This document shows, in pieces, positions 27,778 through 37,254 of a stretch of 64,000 nucleotides of DNA. The DNA lies in contig NZ_OZ038524.1 of assembly GCF_964036635.1 (NCBI RefSeq), positions 260,001 to 324,000 of the forward strand, read 5' to 3'. The notes beneath the pieces are model-generated. The model was not told the origin of the DNA. It saw only the letters and a list, made by a program, of their open reading frames with translations, and did no database searches. This DNA is from Tenacibaculum dicentrarchi. Its GTDB lineage: Bacteria > Bacteroidota > Bacteroidia > Flavobacteriales > Flavobacteriaceae. The stretch's first letter is position 1, and each line of letters starts with the position of its first letter. A program made the translations under genes and the position numbers.

Positions 27778-27783
27778 TGTTTT

Positions 27784-28908
27784 TTAAACAAAAGTAGTAA
27801 GATGTTCTAAAACAGCAGTGATTTCTTCAAAAGAATTATAGGAATGTAAACAAAAACGCAACCTTTCTTCTCCTTTATTTATTGTGGGCGATAAAATTGC
27901 TTTTACATCAAATCTTTTTTCTTGCAATTTTTTTGAAATTGCTTTTACATTTTCATTTCCCGAAATAATACAACAATGAATTGCTGAATTACTTGCTATA
28001 AAATTAAGTTGTAATCTGTTTATTTCTTGTTTGAAAAATAAAATATTTTTCTGAAGTTTTTCTTTAGCATCACTTTCTATTAATTCGGAATATGCAAATT
28101 TTATGGTTGCCAAACTATGAGGCGATAATCCTGTGGTATAAATAAAACTTCTCGAAAAATTTATTAAATATTGTTTCAATTCCTTACTTCCTAAAACAAC
28201 AGCTCCGTGGCATCCTAATGCTTTTCCAAAAGTGATAATTCTAGCAAAAATAGCAGTTTCGATATTTAACTCTTGTATTAATCCTTTATTGAAAACTCCA
28301 ACAGCATGCGCTTCATCAATAATTAAATAAGCGTTGTTTTGTATTATAATTTCTGATAATTTTTTTAAATCAGGCATATCGCCATCCATAGAAAAAACAG
28401 CTTCTGTTACTACATAAATTTCAGTATCATTTTTTGATTGATGTTTGCTGATTTTCTTTTCTAAATCTTCTAAATTATTATGTTTGAATTTAAAAGATTG
28501 TGCGTTTGATAACTGAATTCCATCGCGAATAGAAGCGTGGATAAATTCATCATATAAAATAATATCGCCTCGTTGAGGTACTGCCGAAAAAAAACCAATA
28601 TTAGCATCGTAACCCGAATTAAAAATTAAAGCTTCTTCGGAATGATGAAATTTAGAAAGCTCTTTTTCTATACTATTATATAAATGATGATTTCCTGAAA
28701 GTAGGCGAGAACCCGTTGCGCCATTTTGTAAGATGCTATTATCAATTAAAAACTGATGTGTTTTATTAAAAATTGCTTCTGATTTTGCAAAGCCTAAATA
28801 ATCATTGGAAGAAAAATCAATTAAAGTATTTTTTTGTCCAAGTGTTCTTAGAGAATTGTTTTCTATCCGATGAAGTAATTTTTGTGTTAGTTTTTTTGGA
28901 AATGACAT
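27784..28908 (-). CDS. bioF: 8-amino-7-oxononanoate synthase
   Basis: 374 residues. Alpha-oxoamine synthase family: SSNDYLGFAKS, SGYDANIGFF, DEAHAVGVFN (Asp198, His201) and Schiff-base Lys229 in ITFGKALGC. It condenses pimeloyl thioester with alanine to form KAPA, the first committed step of the biotin ring. It is the first gene of the cluster, which then runs DUF2007, bioD, cassette, bioA, ketoacyl synthase, bioB. It begins 20 bp after the terminator hairpin of the tRNA-Asn pair. No BirA-type operator is seen. Confidence 0.94.
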   Translation of the reverse strand: MSFPKKLTQKLLHRIENNSLRTLGQKNTLIDFSSNDYLGFAKSEAIFNKTHQFLIDNSILQNGATGSRLLSGNHHLYNSIEKELSKFHHSEEALIFNSGYDANIGFFSAVPQRGDIILYDEFIHASIRDGIQLSNAQSFKFKHNNLEDLEKKISKHQSKNDTEIYVVTEAVFSMDGDMPDLKKLSEIIIQNNAYLIIDEAHAVGVFNKGLIQELNIETAIFARIITFGKALGCHGAVVLGSKELKQYLINFSRSFIYTTGLSPHSLATIKFAYSELIESDAKEKLQKNILFFKQEINRLQLNFIASNSAIHCCIISGNENVKAISKKLQEKRFDVKAILSPTINKGEERLRFCLHSYNSFEEITAVLEHLTTFV

Positions 28909-28928
28909 AACATAGCATTTAAAATAAA

Positions 28929-28956
28929 AAAGACTTACAAGTAAATGTAAGTCTTT
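28929..28956 (-). terminator. Terminator between tRNA-Asn pair and bioF
   Basis: AAAGACTTACA, loop of 6, TGTAAGTCTTT, followed on the minus strand by a T-rich tract. Confidence 0.85.
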
Positions 28957-28965
28957 CTTTAAAAG

Positions 28966-29039
28966 CTCCTCCTTTAGGACTCGAACCTAAGACCCTCTGA
29001 TTAACAGTCAGATGCTCTAACCAACTGAGCTAAGGAGGA
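28966..29039 (-). tRNA. tRNA-Asn (GTT), copy 2
   Basis: 74 bases without encoded CCA. Acceptor TCCTCCT/AGGAGGA, D-arm TAGCTCAGTTGGTTAGAGC, anticodon loop CTGTTAA with anticodon GTT, T-loop GGTTCGAGTCC and discriminator G. It is identical to the copy 67 bp upstream. Confidence 0.97.
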
Positions 29040-29106
29040 ATGTTCATATAGAACAAAATATGTGTTGTAACTATTAAGGAAGTTACAGTTTCCTATGTTT
29101 AATTTG

Positions 29107-29180
29107 CTCCTCCTTTAGGACTCGAACCTAAGACCCTCTGATTAACAGTCAGATGCTCTAACCAACTGAGCTAAGGAGGA
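29107..29180 (-). tRNA. tRNA-Asn (GTT), copy 1
   Basis: Same 74-base sequence as 28966-29039, in tandem on the minus strand and probably one transcript. CCA is not encoded. Confidence 0.97.
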
Positions 29181-29393
29181 TTTTAAAACATTTAATAGTT
29201 TTAAAATGCGAGTGCAAATTTAAGACCTTTTTTCAAAGCTACAAAGTTTTTTTGATAAAATTTTCAATAAAATTTCAGTATTATTTGTATGTAGTTGTTA
29301 GTTAGTTATTTATATTGTTGTTGTTTAGGATTTATAGTAAAATCTTTTTTTTGTTTAAAAAAATAAACGTATCAAATTAAGCGTAAAATAAAG

Positions 29394-29422
29394 TTTAGTT
29401 TTTACTAAAAGTTGTATTTTTG
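29394..29422 (+). promoter_or_regulatory. Promoter of sucAB
   Basis: TTTA (29394-29397), 17-bp spacer, TATTTTTG (29415-29422), about 42 bp before the sucA ATG. Confidence 0.6.
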
Positions 29423-29464
29423 TATCGATTATTCTTATTTACAGAAAAGCATAGTAAAAAAAAT

Positions 29465-32191
29465 ATGGACAAGTTTTCGTTCTTGAACGCAGCACATACA
29501 GGTTTTATAAGTGATTTATATGAACAATATCAAAAAAATCCAGATACGGTAGAACCAAGTTGGCGGAGTTTTTTTCAGGGTTATGATCTAGCCAATGAAG
29601 ATTACTCTTTAACTGATGAGGAAGTTTCGGTAGAAGTACCTGACGAAGTACGTAAAGAGTTTTTGGTAATTGATTTAATAAACGGTTACCGCACACGAGG
29701 GCACTTGTTTACTAAAACAAATCCAGTTCGTGATCGTAGAAAATACACACCATCATTAGATATTGAAACCTTCGGATTAAACAAAGCCGATTTAACAACT
29801 GTTTTTAATGCAGGTGATATTTTAGGTATAGGTTCAACAACCTTAACTGAAATAATTAAACACTTAAAAGCAATTTTTTGTGAAAGTATTGGGGTAGAAT
29901 ACATGTATTTACGCAACCCTGATGAATTAAATTGGTGGCAAACTCGTTTGAATAAAAACGATAACCAGTCTAATTATGATGTAGAAGCAAAAAAATACAT
30001 TTTAACAAAATTAAACCAAGCATCAACTTTTGAAAGTTTTTTACAAACAAAATATGTTGGGCAGAAACGTTTTTCTGTAGAAGGTGGTGAAACATTAATT
30101 CCTGGAGTTAGTGTAGCACTTCGTGATGCTGCCGAGAAATATGGCGTAGAAGAATGTGTATTAGGAATGGCACATCGTGGTCGTTTAAATACCTTGGTAA
30201 ATATCTTTAAAAAACCCGTTCGTGATTTATTTAGCGAATTTGAAGGGAAAGATTTTGAAGATCAATATATTGACGGTGATGTAAAGTATCACTTAGGTTT
30301 AACCCTAAGTAAAGCCTACAAAGGCGGTCAGAAAATGAAGATGAATTTAGTACCAAATCCATCGCATTTAGAAACCGTAGCTGCTGTTGCCGAAGGAATT
30401 GTTCGTGCAAAAGTAGATTTAGATTACAAAGGAGACAATAGTAAAATATTACCTATAATAGTACATGGAGATGCCGCAATTGCAGGGCAAGGAATTGTAT
30501 ATGAAATGGCGCAAATGATGACCTTAAACGGTTATAAAACAGGCGGAACAATTCATGTGGTTGTAAATAATCAAGTAGGTTTTACAACCAATTATTTAGA
30601 TGCTCGTTCGAGTACCTATTGTACCGATGTTGCAAAGGTAACTTTATCGCCAGTATTACACGTAAATGCTGATGATGCCGAAGCAGTTTGTCATGCAATG
30701 GAAATGGCTGTTGAATATCGAATGAAATTCAAAAAAGACATTTATATTGATTTATTAGGATATCGTAAATATGGGCATAATGAAGGTGATGAGCCTCGTT
30801 TTACTCAGCCTGATTTATATAAAGCAATTTCTAAGCATAAAAATGCCAAAGAAATATATGCCGAAAAATTAATATCAGAAGGAAGTATTTCTGCGGATTA
30901 TGTAAAAGAAATTACCGACGAATTTAAAGCACATTTAGAAGTCGAATTTACAGAATCGAAGAAAAAAACAACCTCTAAGATACAAGAATTCATGCCAGAG
31001 GTATGGGATGGATTTGTACGTAAGCAATTACAAGACATGCTACAGTCAACAGATACTACGTATTCAGTTGAAGCATTAAAAGATATCGCAGAAGTAATTT
31101 CAACAACGCCACAAGGGCATAAATTTGTTCGTAAAGCGGAGCGTATTTTACAAGGGCGTAAAAAAATGGTTTTTGAAGAAAACCTATTAGATTGGGGGAC
31201 GGCAGAAAACTTAGCCTACGGAACTTTACTAGAAGAAGGATTTAATATTCGTATTTCAGGAGAAGATGTAGAAAGAGGAACTTTCTCGCATCGTCATGCA
31301 ATTATGCGTGATGAACAAACTTTAGAACGTGTTAATTTATTAAACACTAACACCAAGAATAAAGGAGAAATGACAATTTATAATTCTCATTTATCGGAAT
31401 ATGGTGTTTTAGGTTTTGACTACGGATATGCTATGGCAGCGCCAAATACCTTAACGATTTGGGAAGCTCAGTTTGGTGATTTTGCCAACGGAGCACAAAT
31501 TGTATTTGATCAATATGTTTGTTCAGCTGAAGCTAAATGGAAACTACAAAACGGTTTGGTAATGTTATTACCTCACGGATATGAAGGGCAAGGACCTGAG
31601 CATTCATCAGGTAGAATGGAGCGTTTTTTACAGTCATCAGCAACCGATAACTGGACCATAGCAAATTGTTCGACACCTGCAAATATGTATCATATTTTAC
31701 GTCGTCAAATGAAGCGTGAATTTAGAAAACCTTTAGTAGTTTTTACTCCTAAAAGTTTATTGCGTTTACCAAAAGCTGTAAATACTATTGAAGATTTAGC
31801 TAACGGAACTTTCCAAGAAGTTATTGATGATACTATTGATACTTCAAAAGTGAAAAAAATGGTGTTCTGTACAGGTAAATTTTATTATGATTTATTAGCA
31901 GAACGTGAGCAGTTAGTAAGAGAAGATATTGCTTTAGTAAGAATAGAGCAGTTATTCCCATTACATAACGAGCAGATAAAAATAATTATGGATAAATATC
32001 CGAATGTTGAGCGTTATGTTTGGGCACAAGAAGAACCTAAAAACATGGGGGCTTGGAGCTATATGTTAGAACGTTTTGAATTAGCGAGGTTAGAATGTGC
32101 ATCGAGAGATTATCGTTCGGCACCAGCAGCTGGTTCAAGTGCACGTTACAAACGTCGTCATCAAGAGGTGTTAGACAAAGTTTTCGATTAA
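29465..32191 (+). CDS. sucA: 2-oxoglutarate dehydrogenase E1 component
   Basis: 908 residues from the ATG at 29465; a TTG 45 bp upstream is within the -7 box and is rejected. Typical E1o N-terminus (FLNAAHTGFISDLYEQYQKN), central thiamine-diphosphate region (GMAHRGRLNTLVNI, HGDAAIAGQGIVYE, NNQVGFTTN), and C-terminal EAQFGDFANGAQIVFDQ and LPHGYEGQGPEHSSGR. It decarboxylates 2-oxoglutarate and transfers succinyl to the lipoyl group of SucB in the TCA cycle. The downstream gene is sucB, 36 bp away. Confidence 0.97.
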   Translation: MDKFSFLNAAHTGFISDLYEQYQKNPDTVEPSWRSFFQGYDLANEDYSLTDEEVSVEVPDEVRKEFLVIDLINGYRTRGHLFTKTNPVRDRRKYTPSLDIETFGLNKADLTTVFNAGDILGIGSTTLTEIIKHLKAIFCESIGVEYMYLRNPDELNWWQTRLNKNDNQSNYDVEAKKYILTKLNQASTFESFLQTKYVGQKRFSVEGGETLIPGVSVALRDAAEKYGVEECVLGMAHRGRLNTLVNIFKKPVRDLFSEFEGKDFEDQYIDGDVKYHLGLTLSKAYKGGQKMKMNLVPNPSHLETVAAVAEGIVRAKVDLDYKGDNSKILPIIVHGDAAIAGQGIVYEMAQMMTLNGYKTGGTIHVVVNNQVGFTTNYLDARSSTYCTDVAKVTLSPVLHVNADDAEAVCHAMEMAVEYRMKFKKDIYIDLLGYRKYGHNEGDEPRFTQPDLYKAISKHKNAKEIYAEKLISEGSISADYVKEITDEFKAHLEVEFTESKKKTTSKIQEFMPEVWDGFVRKQLQDMLQSTDTTYSVEALKDIAEVISTTPQGHKFVRKAERILQGRKKMVFEENLLDWGTAENLAYGTLLEEGFNIRISGEDVERGTFSHRHAIMRDEQTLERVNLLNTNTKNKGEMTIYNSHLSEYGVLGFDYGYAMAAPNTLTIWEAQFGDFANGAQIVFDQYVCSAEAKWKLQNGLVMLLPHGYEGQGPEHSSGRMERFLQSSATDNWTIANCSTPANMYHILRRQMKREFRKPLVVFTPKSLLRLPKAVNTIEDLANGTFQEVIDDTIDTSKVKKMVFCTGKFYYDLLAEREQLVREDIALVRIEQLFPLHNEQIKIIMDKYPNVERYVWAQEEPKNMGAWSYMLERFELARLECASRDYRSAPAAGSSARYKRRHQEVLDKVFD

Positions 32192-32227
32192 AAAAATATA
32201 ATTTCAGATATATAAAATTTAGTACTG

Positions 32228-33439
32228 ATGATTTTAGAAATGAAAGTTCCTTCTCCGGGGGAGTCAATTACAGAAGTAGAAATAGCAACGTGGTTAGTTG
32301 AAGATGGTGATTATGTTGAAAAAGATCAGCCAATTGCGGAAGTAGATTCTGACAAAGCAACCTTAGAATTACCTGCGGAAGAAAGCGGAATTATCACCTT
32401 AAAAGCAGAAGAAGGCGATGCTGTTGAAGTTGGTGCTGTAGTGTGTCTTATTGATATGAGCGCAGCAAAACCTGCTGGTGGAAGTTCTACTGAAGCAAAA
32501 ACAGCAGAAGCTCCTAAAGCAGCAGCTCCAAAAGTTGAAGCTCCAAAGGCGGCAACTTATGCAACAGGAACAGCTTCTCCTGCGGCTAAAAAAGTGTTAG
32601 CAGAAAAAGGAATTCCTGCAGGATCAGTAAAAGGAACAGGAAAAGATGGGCGTGTAACTAAAGAAGATGCTGTAAAAGCGGTACCTTCTATGGGAACGCA
32701 ACCTACAAACGGTTCTCGTGGAACTGAACGTAAAAAAATGTCAATGTTGCGTAGAAAAGTAGCGCAACGTTTGGTAGCTGTAAAAAGCGAAACTGCAATG
32801 TTAACGACGTTTAACGAAGTAAACATGCAGCCAATTTTTGATTTACGTAAGCAGTATAAAGAAGACTTTAAAGCAAAGCACGGAGTTGGATTAGGATTTA
32901 TGTCTTTTTTCACTTTAGCAGTTGTTAGAGCTTTAGAATTATACCCAGATGTAAACTCTATGATTGATGGAGATTACCAAATTAAAAATGAATTTCAAGA
33001 TATTTCTATCGCAGTTTCTGGTCCTAAAGGATTAATGGTTCCTGTAATTAGAAATGCTGAAGATTTATCTTTTAGAGGTGTTGAAAGCGAGGTGAAGCGT
33101 TTAGCTTTACGTGCTAGAGATGGGCAAATTACTGTTGATGAAATGACTGGTGGAACATTTACTATTACAAATGGTGGTGTTTTTGGATCTATGTTATCAA
33201 CGCCAATTTTAAACCCTCCACAAAGTGGAATTTTAGGTATGCACAACATTGTAAACAGACCAATGGCTGTGAATGGTGAGGTAGTAATTCAACCAATTAT
33301 GTATGTAGCGTTATCTTATGACCACAGAGTTATCGATGGTCGTGAATCAGTAGGGTTCTTAGTAGCTGTTAAAGAAGCTCTAGAAAACCCTGTTGAGTTA
33401 TTAATGAATAATGATGTTAAAAAAGCATTAGAAATGTAA
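32228..33439 (+). CDS. sucB: Dihydrolipoamide succinyltransferase (E2 of 2-oxoglutarate dehydrogenase)
   Basis: 403 residues. One lipoyl domain with Lys43 in [11 protein letters not shown], an Ala/Pro/Lys-rich linker (about 82-112), a peripheral-subunit-binding domain ([14 protein letters not shown]...GRVTKEDA), and the catalytic acyltransferase domain ending in His366 and Asp370 of DHRVIDG. It moves succinyl from SucA to CoA. The third subunit, lipoamide dehydrogenase, is not in this window. A terminator follows. Confidence 0.96.
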   Translation: MILEMKVPSPGESITEVEIATWLVEDGDYVEKDQPIAEVDSDKATLELPAEESGIITLKAEEGDAVEVGAVVCLIDMSAAKPAGGSSTEAKTAEAPKAAAPKVEAPKAATYATGTASPAAKKVLAEKGIPAGSVKGTGKDGRVTKEDAVKAVPSMGTQPTNGSRGTERKKMSMLRRKVAQRLVAVKSETAMLTTFNEVNMQPIFDLRKQYKEDFKAKHGVGLGFMSFFTLAVVRALELYPDVNSMIDGDYQIKNEFQDISIAVSGPKGLMVPVIRNAEDLSFRGVESEVKRLALRARDGQITVDEMTGGTFTITNGGVFGSMLSTPILNPPQSGILGMHNIVNRPMAVNGEVVIQPIMYVALSYDHRVIDGRESVGFLVAVKEALENPVELLMNNDVKKALEM

Positions 33440-33458
33440 ATTAAGTTTTATATATATT

Positions 33459-33493
33459 AAAAAATCCCAAGTTTTATACTTGGGATTTTTTTT
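33459..33493 (+). terminator. Terminator after sucAB
   Basis: AAAATCCCAAGT, loop TTTAT, ACTTGGGATTTT and a T run, shared with the convergent aldehyde dehydrogenase gene. Confidence 0.92.
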
Positions 33494-33507
33494 GGTTAAA
33501 AGAAGTA

Positions 33508-34884
33508 TTAAGAACCTATTTTTAGTAGTATTTTTAATTGTTTTAATTTGCCTTTATAAGGAGCATATCGCACGGGAATATCTAGCCAATTGGCTCTTTT
33601 AACGATTCCTTTTTGATGAGAAAAAGTGTTGAAAGTTTGTTTTCCGTGATAATTTCCAATACCACTTTCGCCAACGCCACCAAAGGGTAAACGATGATTG
33701 GCAAAATGAACCATAGTGTCGTTAATTGTACCGCCACCAAAAGAATATCTTGCAATTATTTTTTTAGCAAAATAATTGCGTGTTGTAAAAATATATAAGG
33801 CTAAAGGTTTTTCATATTTAAAAATAATAGCGTCTAAATCAGTTTCTTTTTCGTACGAAATTAACGGAAATATAGGACCAAATATCTCCTCTTTCATAAC
33901 TTCACTATCTAAGCTTGGCTGGTCAATTAGTGTTGGTGCAATATATTTTTCTTGCCTGTTGATTTGTCCGCCAATTAGGCAATTTTCATCTTTTAAAAGC
34001 AAGGCTAACCGATCAAAATTACGGGTGTTTACAATCCGTGGAAAATCTGTCGAATTTTGAGGGTTTTCGGTATAAGTATTTATTATTTCTTGCTTAAAAT
34101 GTTTTATAAAATCTTCTTTAACTGATTGATGAATTAATAAATAATCAGGTGCAATACAGGTTTGCCCAGCGTTGATAAATTTCCCCCAAACTAAGCGCTT
34201 TGCAGCTAGTGGAATATTGGCAGTTTGATCAATAATACAAGGGCTTTTTCCACCGAGTTCTAAAGTGATTGGCGTAAGGTGTTCTGCCGCTGCTTTTGCT
34301 ACAATTTTACCCACAGGAACACTTCCTGTAAAAAAAATATAATCCCAGCGCTCGGCTAATAATTTTTGAGAAACAGCCACGCCACCTTGAATAACGGTAA
34401 CATGATTTTTATCAAAAACAGCGCTTATAATTTCTTGGGTAATTTTACTTACGTTTGGTGTTAATTCTGAAGGTTTTAAAACAATGGTATTTCCTGCCGC
34501 AACGGCTCCTATAAGTGGTGCAAAAGCCAATTGGTGTGGGTAATTCCAAGGGGCAATAATTAAGGTTGTTCCGTAGGGTTCTTTGTATATTTTAGCTGAT
34601 GAAGGGAAGTTTAAAAGTGTTGGTAAAACACGTTTTGGTTTACTCCAGTCATTAAGGTTTTTAATGGTCATTTTTAATTCAGCCAATACCAAGGCAGTTT
34701 CTGTCATTACAGCTTCGTATGTTGATTTTTTAAAATCATCATATAAGGCTTTAATAATATCATTTTCTTTTTTGATAAGTTCCTTTTGAAGCTTTTTTAA
34801 GGCATTTTTTCTAAAGGAAATATCTTTGGTTTGCTGGGTTGAAAAGAAGTTTTTTTGTGCTTGTACTAATTCAGAAATATCCAT
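33508..34884 (-). CDS. Aldehyde dehydrogenase (ALDH3-like)
   Basis: 458 residues, close to class 3 ALDH length. Visible: Asn114 in APWNYP, the NAD-binding FTGSVPVGKIVAKAAA, general base Glu209 in LELGGKSP, nucleophile Cys243 in NAGQTCIAPDY, and EIFGPIFPLI. It oxidises aldehydes, probably medium- or long-chain, to acids with NAD(P). It is last in a same-strand series after hydrolase, engB and rluA, with a 56-bp gap and a possible own -7 box (TAAATTTG, 34907-34914). Substrate unknown. Confidence 0.93.
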   Translation of the reverse strand: MDISELVQAQKNFFSTQQTKDISFRKNALKKLQKELIKKENDIIKALYDDFKKSTYEAVMTETALVLAELKMTIKNLNDWSKPKRVLPTLLNFPSSAKIYKEPYGTTLIIAPWNYPHQLAFAPLIGAVAAGNTIVLKPSELTPNVSKITQEIISAVFDKNHVTVIQGGVAVSQKLLAERWDYIFFTGSVPVGKIVAKAAAEHLTPITLELGGKSPCIIDQTANIPLAAKRLVWGKFINAGQTCIAPDYLLIHQSVKEDFIKHFKQEIINTYTENPQNSTDFPRIVNTRNFDRLALLLKDENCLIGGQINRQEKYIAPTLIDQPSLDSEVMKEEIFGPIFPLISYEKETDLDAIIFKYEKPLALYIFTTRNYFAKKIIARYSFGGGTINDTMVHFANHRLPFGGVGESGIGNYHGKQTFNTFSHQKGIVKRANWLDIPVRYAPYKGKLKQLKILLKIGS

Positions 34885-34940
34885 AGTTAGAATTTGTTTA
34901 AAGATACAAATTTAACAGATTATCTAAATAAAATATTTTG

Positions 34941-35624
34941 TTAGCAAGCCCCCCAAATAGGATCTTTAGGTGTTGGTGCTATAACCTTAATAAGTTCTTT
35001 ACTTACAGGATGTATAAATTCAATTTTACGGGCATGTAAATGAATACCTCCGTCTTTATTACTTCTTTTTGCCCCGTATTTTAAATCACCTTTTATTATA
35101 CAACCGATGTTTGATAATTGCACTCTAATTTGATGATGACGCCCCGTTTCTAGATCAATTTCTAATAAAGAATAATTGTCTAAATTTTTAAGTGTTTTAT
35201 AATGAAGAATCGCTTTTTTACTGCCGTCAACTTCTTTTTTATATGCTGTAGATTTATTATTCTTTGGGTTTTTCTTTAAAAAACCAATAAGAGTATCGGC
35301 TGTTTTTTCGGGTTGCTCTTTTACAACCGCCCAATAGGTCTTTTTGATAGTTTTGTCACGCAACATTTTATTCAAACGCTCTAAGGCTTTTGACGTACGG
35401 GCGTAAATAACAACGCCCGATGTTGGTCTGTCTAGTCGGTGAACTGTACCTAAATAAACAGCACCAGGTTTGTTGTATTTTTCTTTAATATATTCTTTAA
35501 CAACATCAGAAAGGGGTTTGTCACCCGTTTTATCACCCTGAACAATATCACCAGCTCTTTTATTGATAATCATTAAGTGATTATCTTCATGTAAAACCTG
35601 TAAATTGTCTTTAGTAGAGTGCAT
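34941..35624 (-). CDS. RluA-family pseudouridine synthase
   Basis: 227 residues. Catalytic Asp65 in HRLDRPTSG, plus LLEIDLETGRHHQIRVQL and IHLHARKIEF. There is no N-terminal S4 domain, so it resembles the short RluA/TruC-like members. It isomerises specific uridines in rRNA or tRNA; the target site is not deducible. It lies 33 bp after engB, probably in the same transcript. Confidence 0.93.
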   Translation of the reverse strand: MHSTKDNLQVLHEDNHLMIINKRAGDIVQGDKTGDKPLSDVVKEYIKEKYNKPGAVYLGTVHRLDRPTSGVVIYARTSKALERLNKMLRDKTIKKTYWAVVKEQPEKTADTLIGFLKKNPKNNKSTAYKKEVDGSKKAILHYKTLKNLDNYSLLEIDLETGRHHQIRVQLSNIGCIIKGDLKYGAKRSNKDGGIHLHARKIEFIHPVSKELIKVIAPTPKDPIWGAC

Positions 35625-35657
35625 TTTTTTAATGTATAAAAATGTTATTGCTGTAAA

Positions 35658-36269
35658 TTATTTGAAGTCTTTAAGAATTGTTTCGTTGGTGGTTTCTATA
35701 AAAGATAAAAAATCTTCACGTCCTAAACCTGTTTCCGATGAGGTAACAAAAGAGGTAGGAAGTGTTTCCCAATGTTTTAATAATTTCTTTTTATAGTTGG
35801 CTATTTGGTTGTTTATTTTAGTTGTTCCTAATTTATCGGCTTTTGTAAAAACGATACCAAAAGGGATTTGATTTTCACCTAAAAACTGCATAAATTCTAA
35901 GTCAATCTTTTGCGGATCGTGACGAGAATCTATTAAAATAAAGGTAAAAACTAATTGCTCTCTTTCTTTAAAGTAGTTTTCAATAAAAAATTGAAAAATG
36001 GTTCTTTTCTTTTTAGAAATTTGCGCATAGCCATAGCCTGGTAAATCGACTAAGAACCATTCTTGGTTTATTTTAAAGTGATTTATCAGCTGTGTTTTTC
36101 CTGGTTTTCCAGAAGTTTTGGCTAAATCTTTACGTTGCATCAACATGTTGATTAACGAAGATTTACCTACATTTGAGCGACCTATAAAAGCGTATTCAGG
36201 AATTCTATCCTTTGGCGCCTTCATAACATTACTGTTGCTCATTACAAAATCTGCAGATCTTATTTTCAT
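35658..36269 (-). CDS. engB: Ribosome-biogenesis GTPase EngB/YsxC
   Basis: 203 residues. G1 GRSNVGKSS (30-38), G3 DLPGYG, G4 TKAD and a switch region with KTQLINHF, all characteristic of EngB. It assists large-subunit assembly and is usually essential. It starts 17 bp after the alpha/beta hydrolase gene ends. Confidence 0.96.
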   Translation of the reverse strand: MKIRSADFVMSNSNVMKAPKDRIPEYAFIGRSNVGKSSLINMLMQRKDLAKTSGKPGKTQLINHFKINQEWFLVDLPGYGYAQISKKKRTIFQFFIENYFKEREQLVFTFILIDSRHDPQKIDLEFMQFLGENQIPFGIVFTKADKLGTTKINNQIANYKKKLLKHWETLPTSFVTSSETGLGREDFLSFIETTNETILKDFK

Positions 36270-36286
36270 AACTATAAGTTGTGCTG

Positions 36287-37051
36287 TTATATATTTCTTT
36301 TAGAAAGCCAGGCTTCTAAAATTTCATTAAATTCTTTAGGTGTTTCCATCATTGCTGCATGCCCACATTTATCAATCCAAAATAAATCTGAATCGGGTAA
36401 TTTTTTATGGAAATCTTCTGCTGCCTCTGGAGGTGTTACACCATCTTGTTTACCCCAAATAAGACAGGTTGGTTGGTGCATGTTTGGCAAATCATTTGCC
36501 ATATTATGACGGATCGCACTTTTAGCAATAGACAAGGTTTTTAATGCCTTAATTCGGTCATTTACAATATCATAAATACCATCAACAAGTTCTTTTGTTG
36601 CTATTTCAGGATCGTAAAAAACTTCTCTAGCTTTGTTTTCAATATATTGGTAATTACCTCTTTTAGGATAGCTATCGCCCATTGATTTTTCATATAAACC
36701 AGAACTACCTGTTAATACAATTGCTGCTACATCTTCAGGGTAACATTTTGTGTAATATAAAGCGATATGACCACCCAATGAATTACCCAAAAGAACCACG
36801 TCTTTTAGCTTTTTATATTCAATAAACTCATGAACATAATCAGCTAAGTTTTTTACGTTTGTTTTTAGTAAAGGTAGTGTGTATAAAGGAAGTTCAGGTA
36901 TTAAAACCCGATATCCTTTTTTAGAAAAATGTTTAAATGTTTCATCAAAATTGCTTAACGCTCCCATTAAACCATGTAGTACGATTAGCGTCCTTCCTTC
37001 TCCTGCTTCAGCATATGTAAAACCGCCTTCTTTCTTTAAAAAATCACCCAT
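36287..37051 (-). CDS. Alpha/beta-fold hydrolase
   Basis: 254 residues from the ATG at 37049-37051; a TTG 27 bp upstream sits in the -7 box. Catalytic Ser in GNSLGGH, oxyanion loop VLHGLMGALSNF, Asp in WGKQDGVTPP and His in CGHAAMMETP. No signal peptide. Esterase, lipase and C-C bond hydrolase functions are all possible. It heads the run hydrolase-engB-rluA-ALDH, divergent from the division cluster. Confidence 0.9.
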   Translation of the reverse strand: MGDFLKKEGGFTYAEAGEGRTLIVLHGLMGALSNFDETFKHFSKKGYRVLIPELPLYTLPLLKTNVKNLADYVHEFIEYKKLKDVVLLGNSLGGHIALYYTKCYPEDVAAIVLTGSSGLYEKSMGDSYPKRGNYQYIENKAREVFYDPEIATKELVDGIYDIVNDRIKALKTLSIAKSAIRHNMANDLPNMHQPTCLIWGKQDGVTPPEAAEDFHKKLPDSDLFWIDKCGHAAMMETPKEFNEILEAWLSKRNI

Positions 37052-37075
37052 TAATTTATCCGTTTGACTTAACCA

Positions 37076-37083
37076 CAAATGTA
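37076..37083 (-). promoter_or_regulatory. -7 box of hydrolase-engB-rluA run
   Basis: TACATTTG on the minus strand, 24 bp before the hydrolase ATG. No -33 consensus seen. Confidence 0.5.
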
Positions 37084-37185
37084 GTTCTTTTTTATGAGAT
37101 TTTCAGTTTTATTATAAGGGGCTTCTTAGCGGTGTTAAAAGGCTTGGTAATCAGTTTTTTAAATGGTCTGTTAAAACTTATGAAC

Positions 37186-37212
37186 AAAGTGGAGCAAAGT
37201 GGTAAGAAGTGG
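37186..37212 (+). promoter_or_regulatory. Predicted MraZ operator: three 10-bp-spaced direct repeats
   Basis: AAAGTGG (37186-37192), AAAGTGG (37196-37202) and GAAGTGG (37206-37212), exactly 10 bp apart and just upstream of the mraZ -7 box. MraZ proteins are known to bind tandem GTGG-containing repeats in their own promoter (AAAGTGK-type boxes in mycoplasmas, TGGG-type in E. coli), so autoregulation of the division cluster is likely. Confidence 0.8.
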
Positions 37213-37223
37213 TATTTTTTTTT

Positions 37224-37231
37224 TATTTTTG
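37224..37231 (+). promoter_or_regulatory. -7 box of the division and cell-wall cluster
   Basis: TATTTTTG, 24 bp before the TTG start of mraZ. The -33 region is occupied by the AAGTGG repeats. Confidence 0.6.
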
Positions 37232-37254
37232 ATGCAAACTACAGAATTTTAAAT

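Noticed and set aside
28909..28965. BirA operator upstream of bioF
   Set aside because: Only the tRNA terminator hairpin is present; no TTGTAAACC-type inverted repeat is seen.
32557..32913. 118-codon frame antisense to sucB
   Set aside because: No conserved motif, and it lies wholly inside a confident gene.
37132..37254. N-terminal extension of mraZ
   Set aside because: It overlaps the AAGTGG repeats and -7 box, and the family N-terminus begins at the TTG at 37255.
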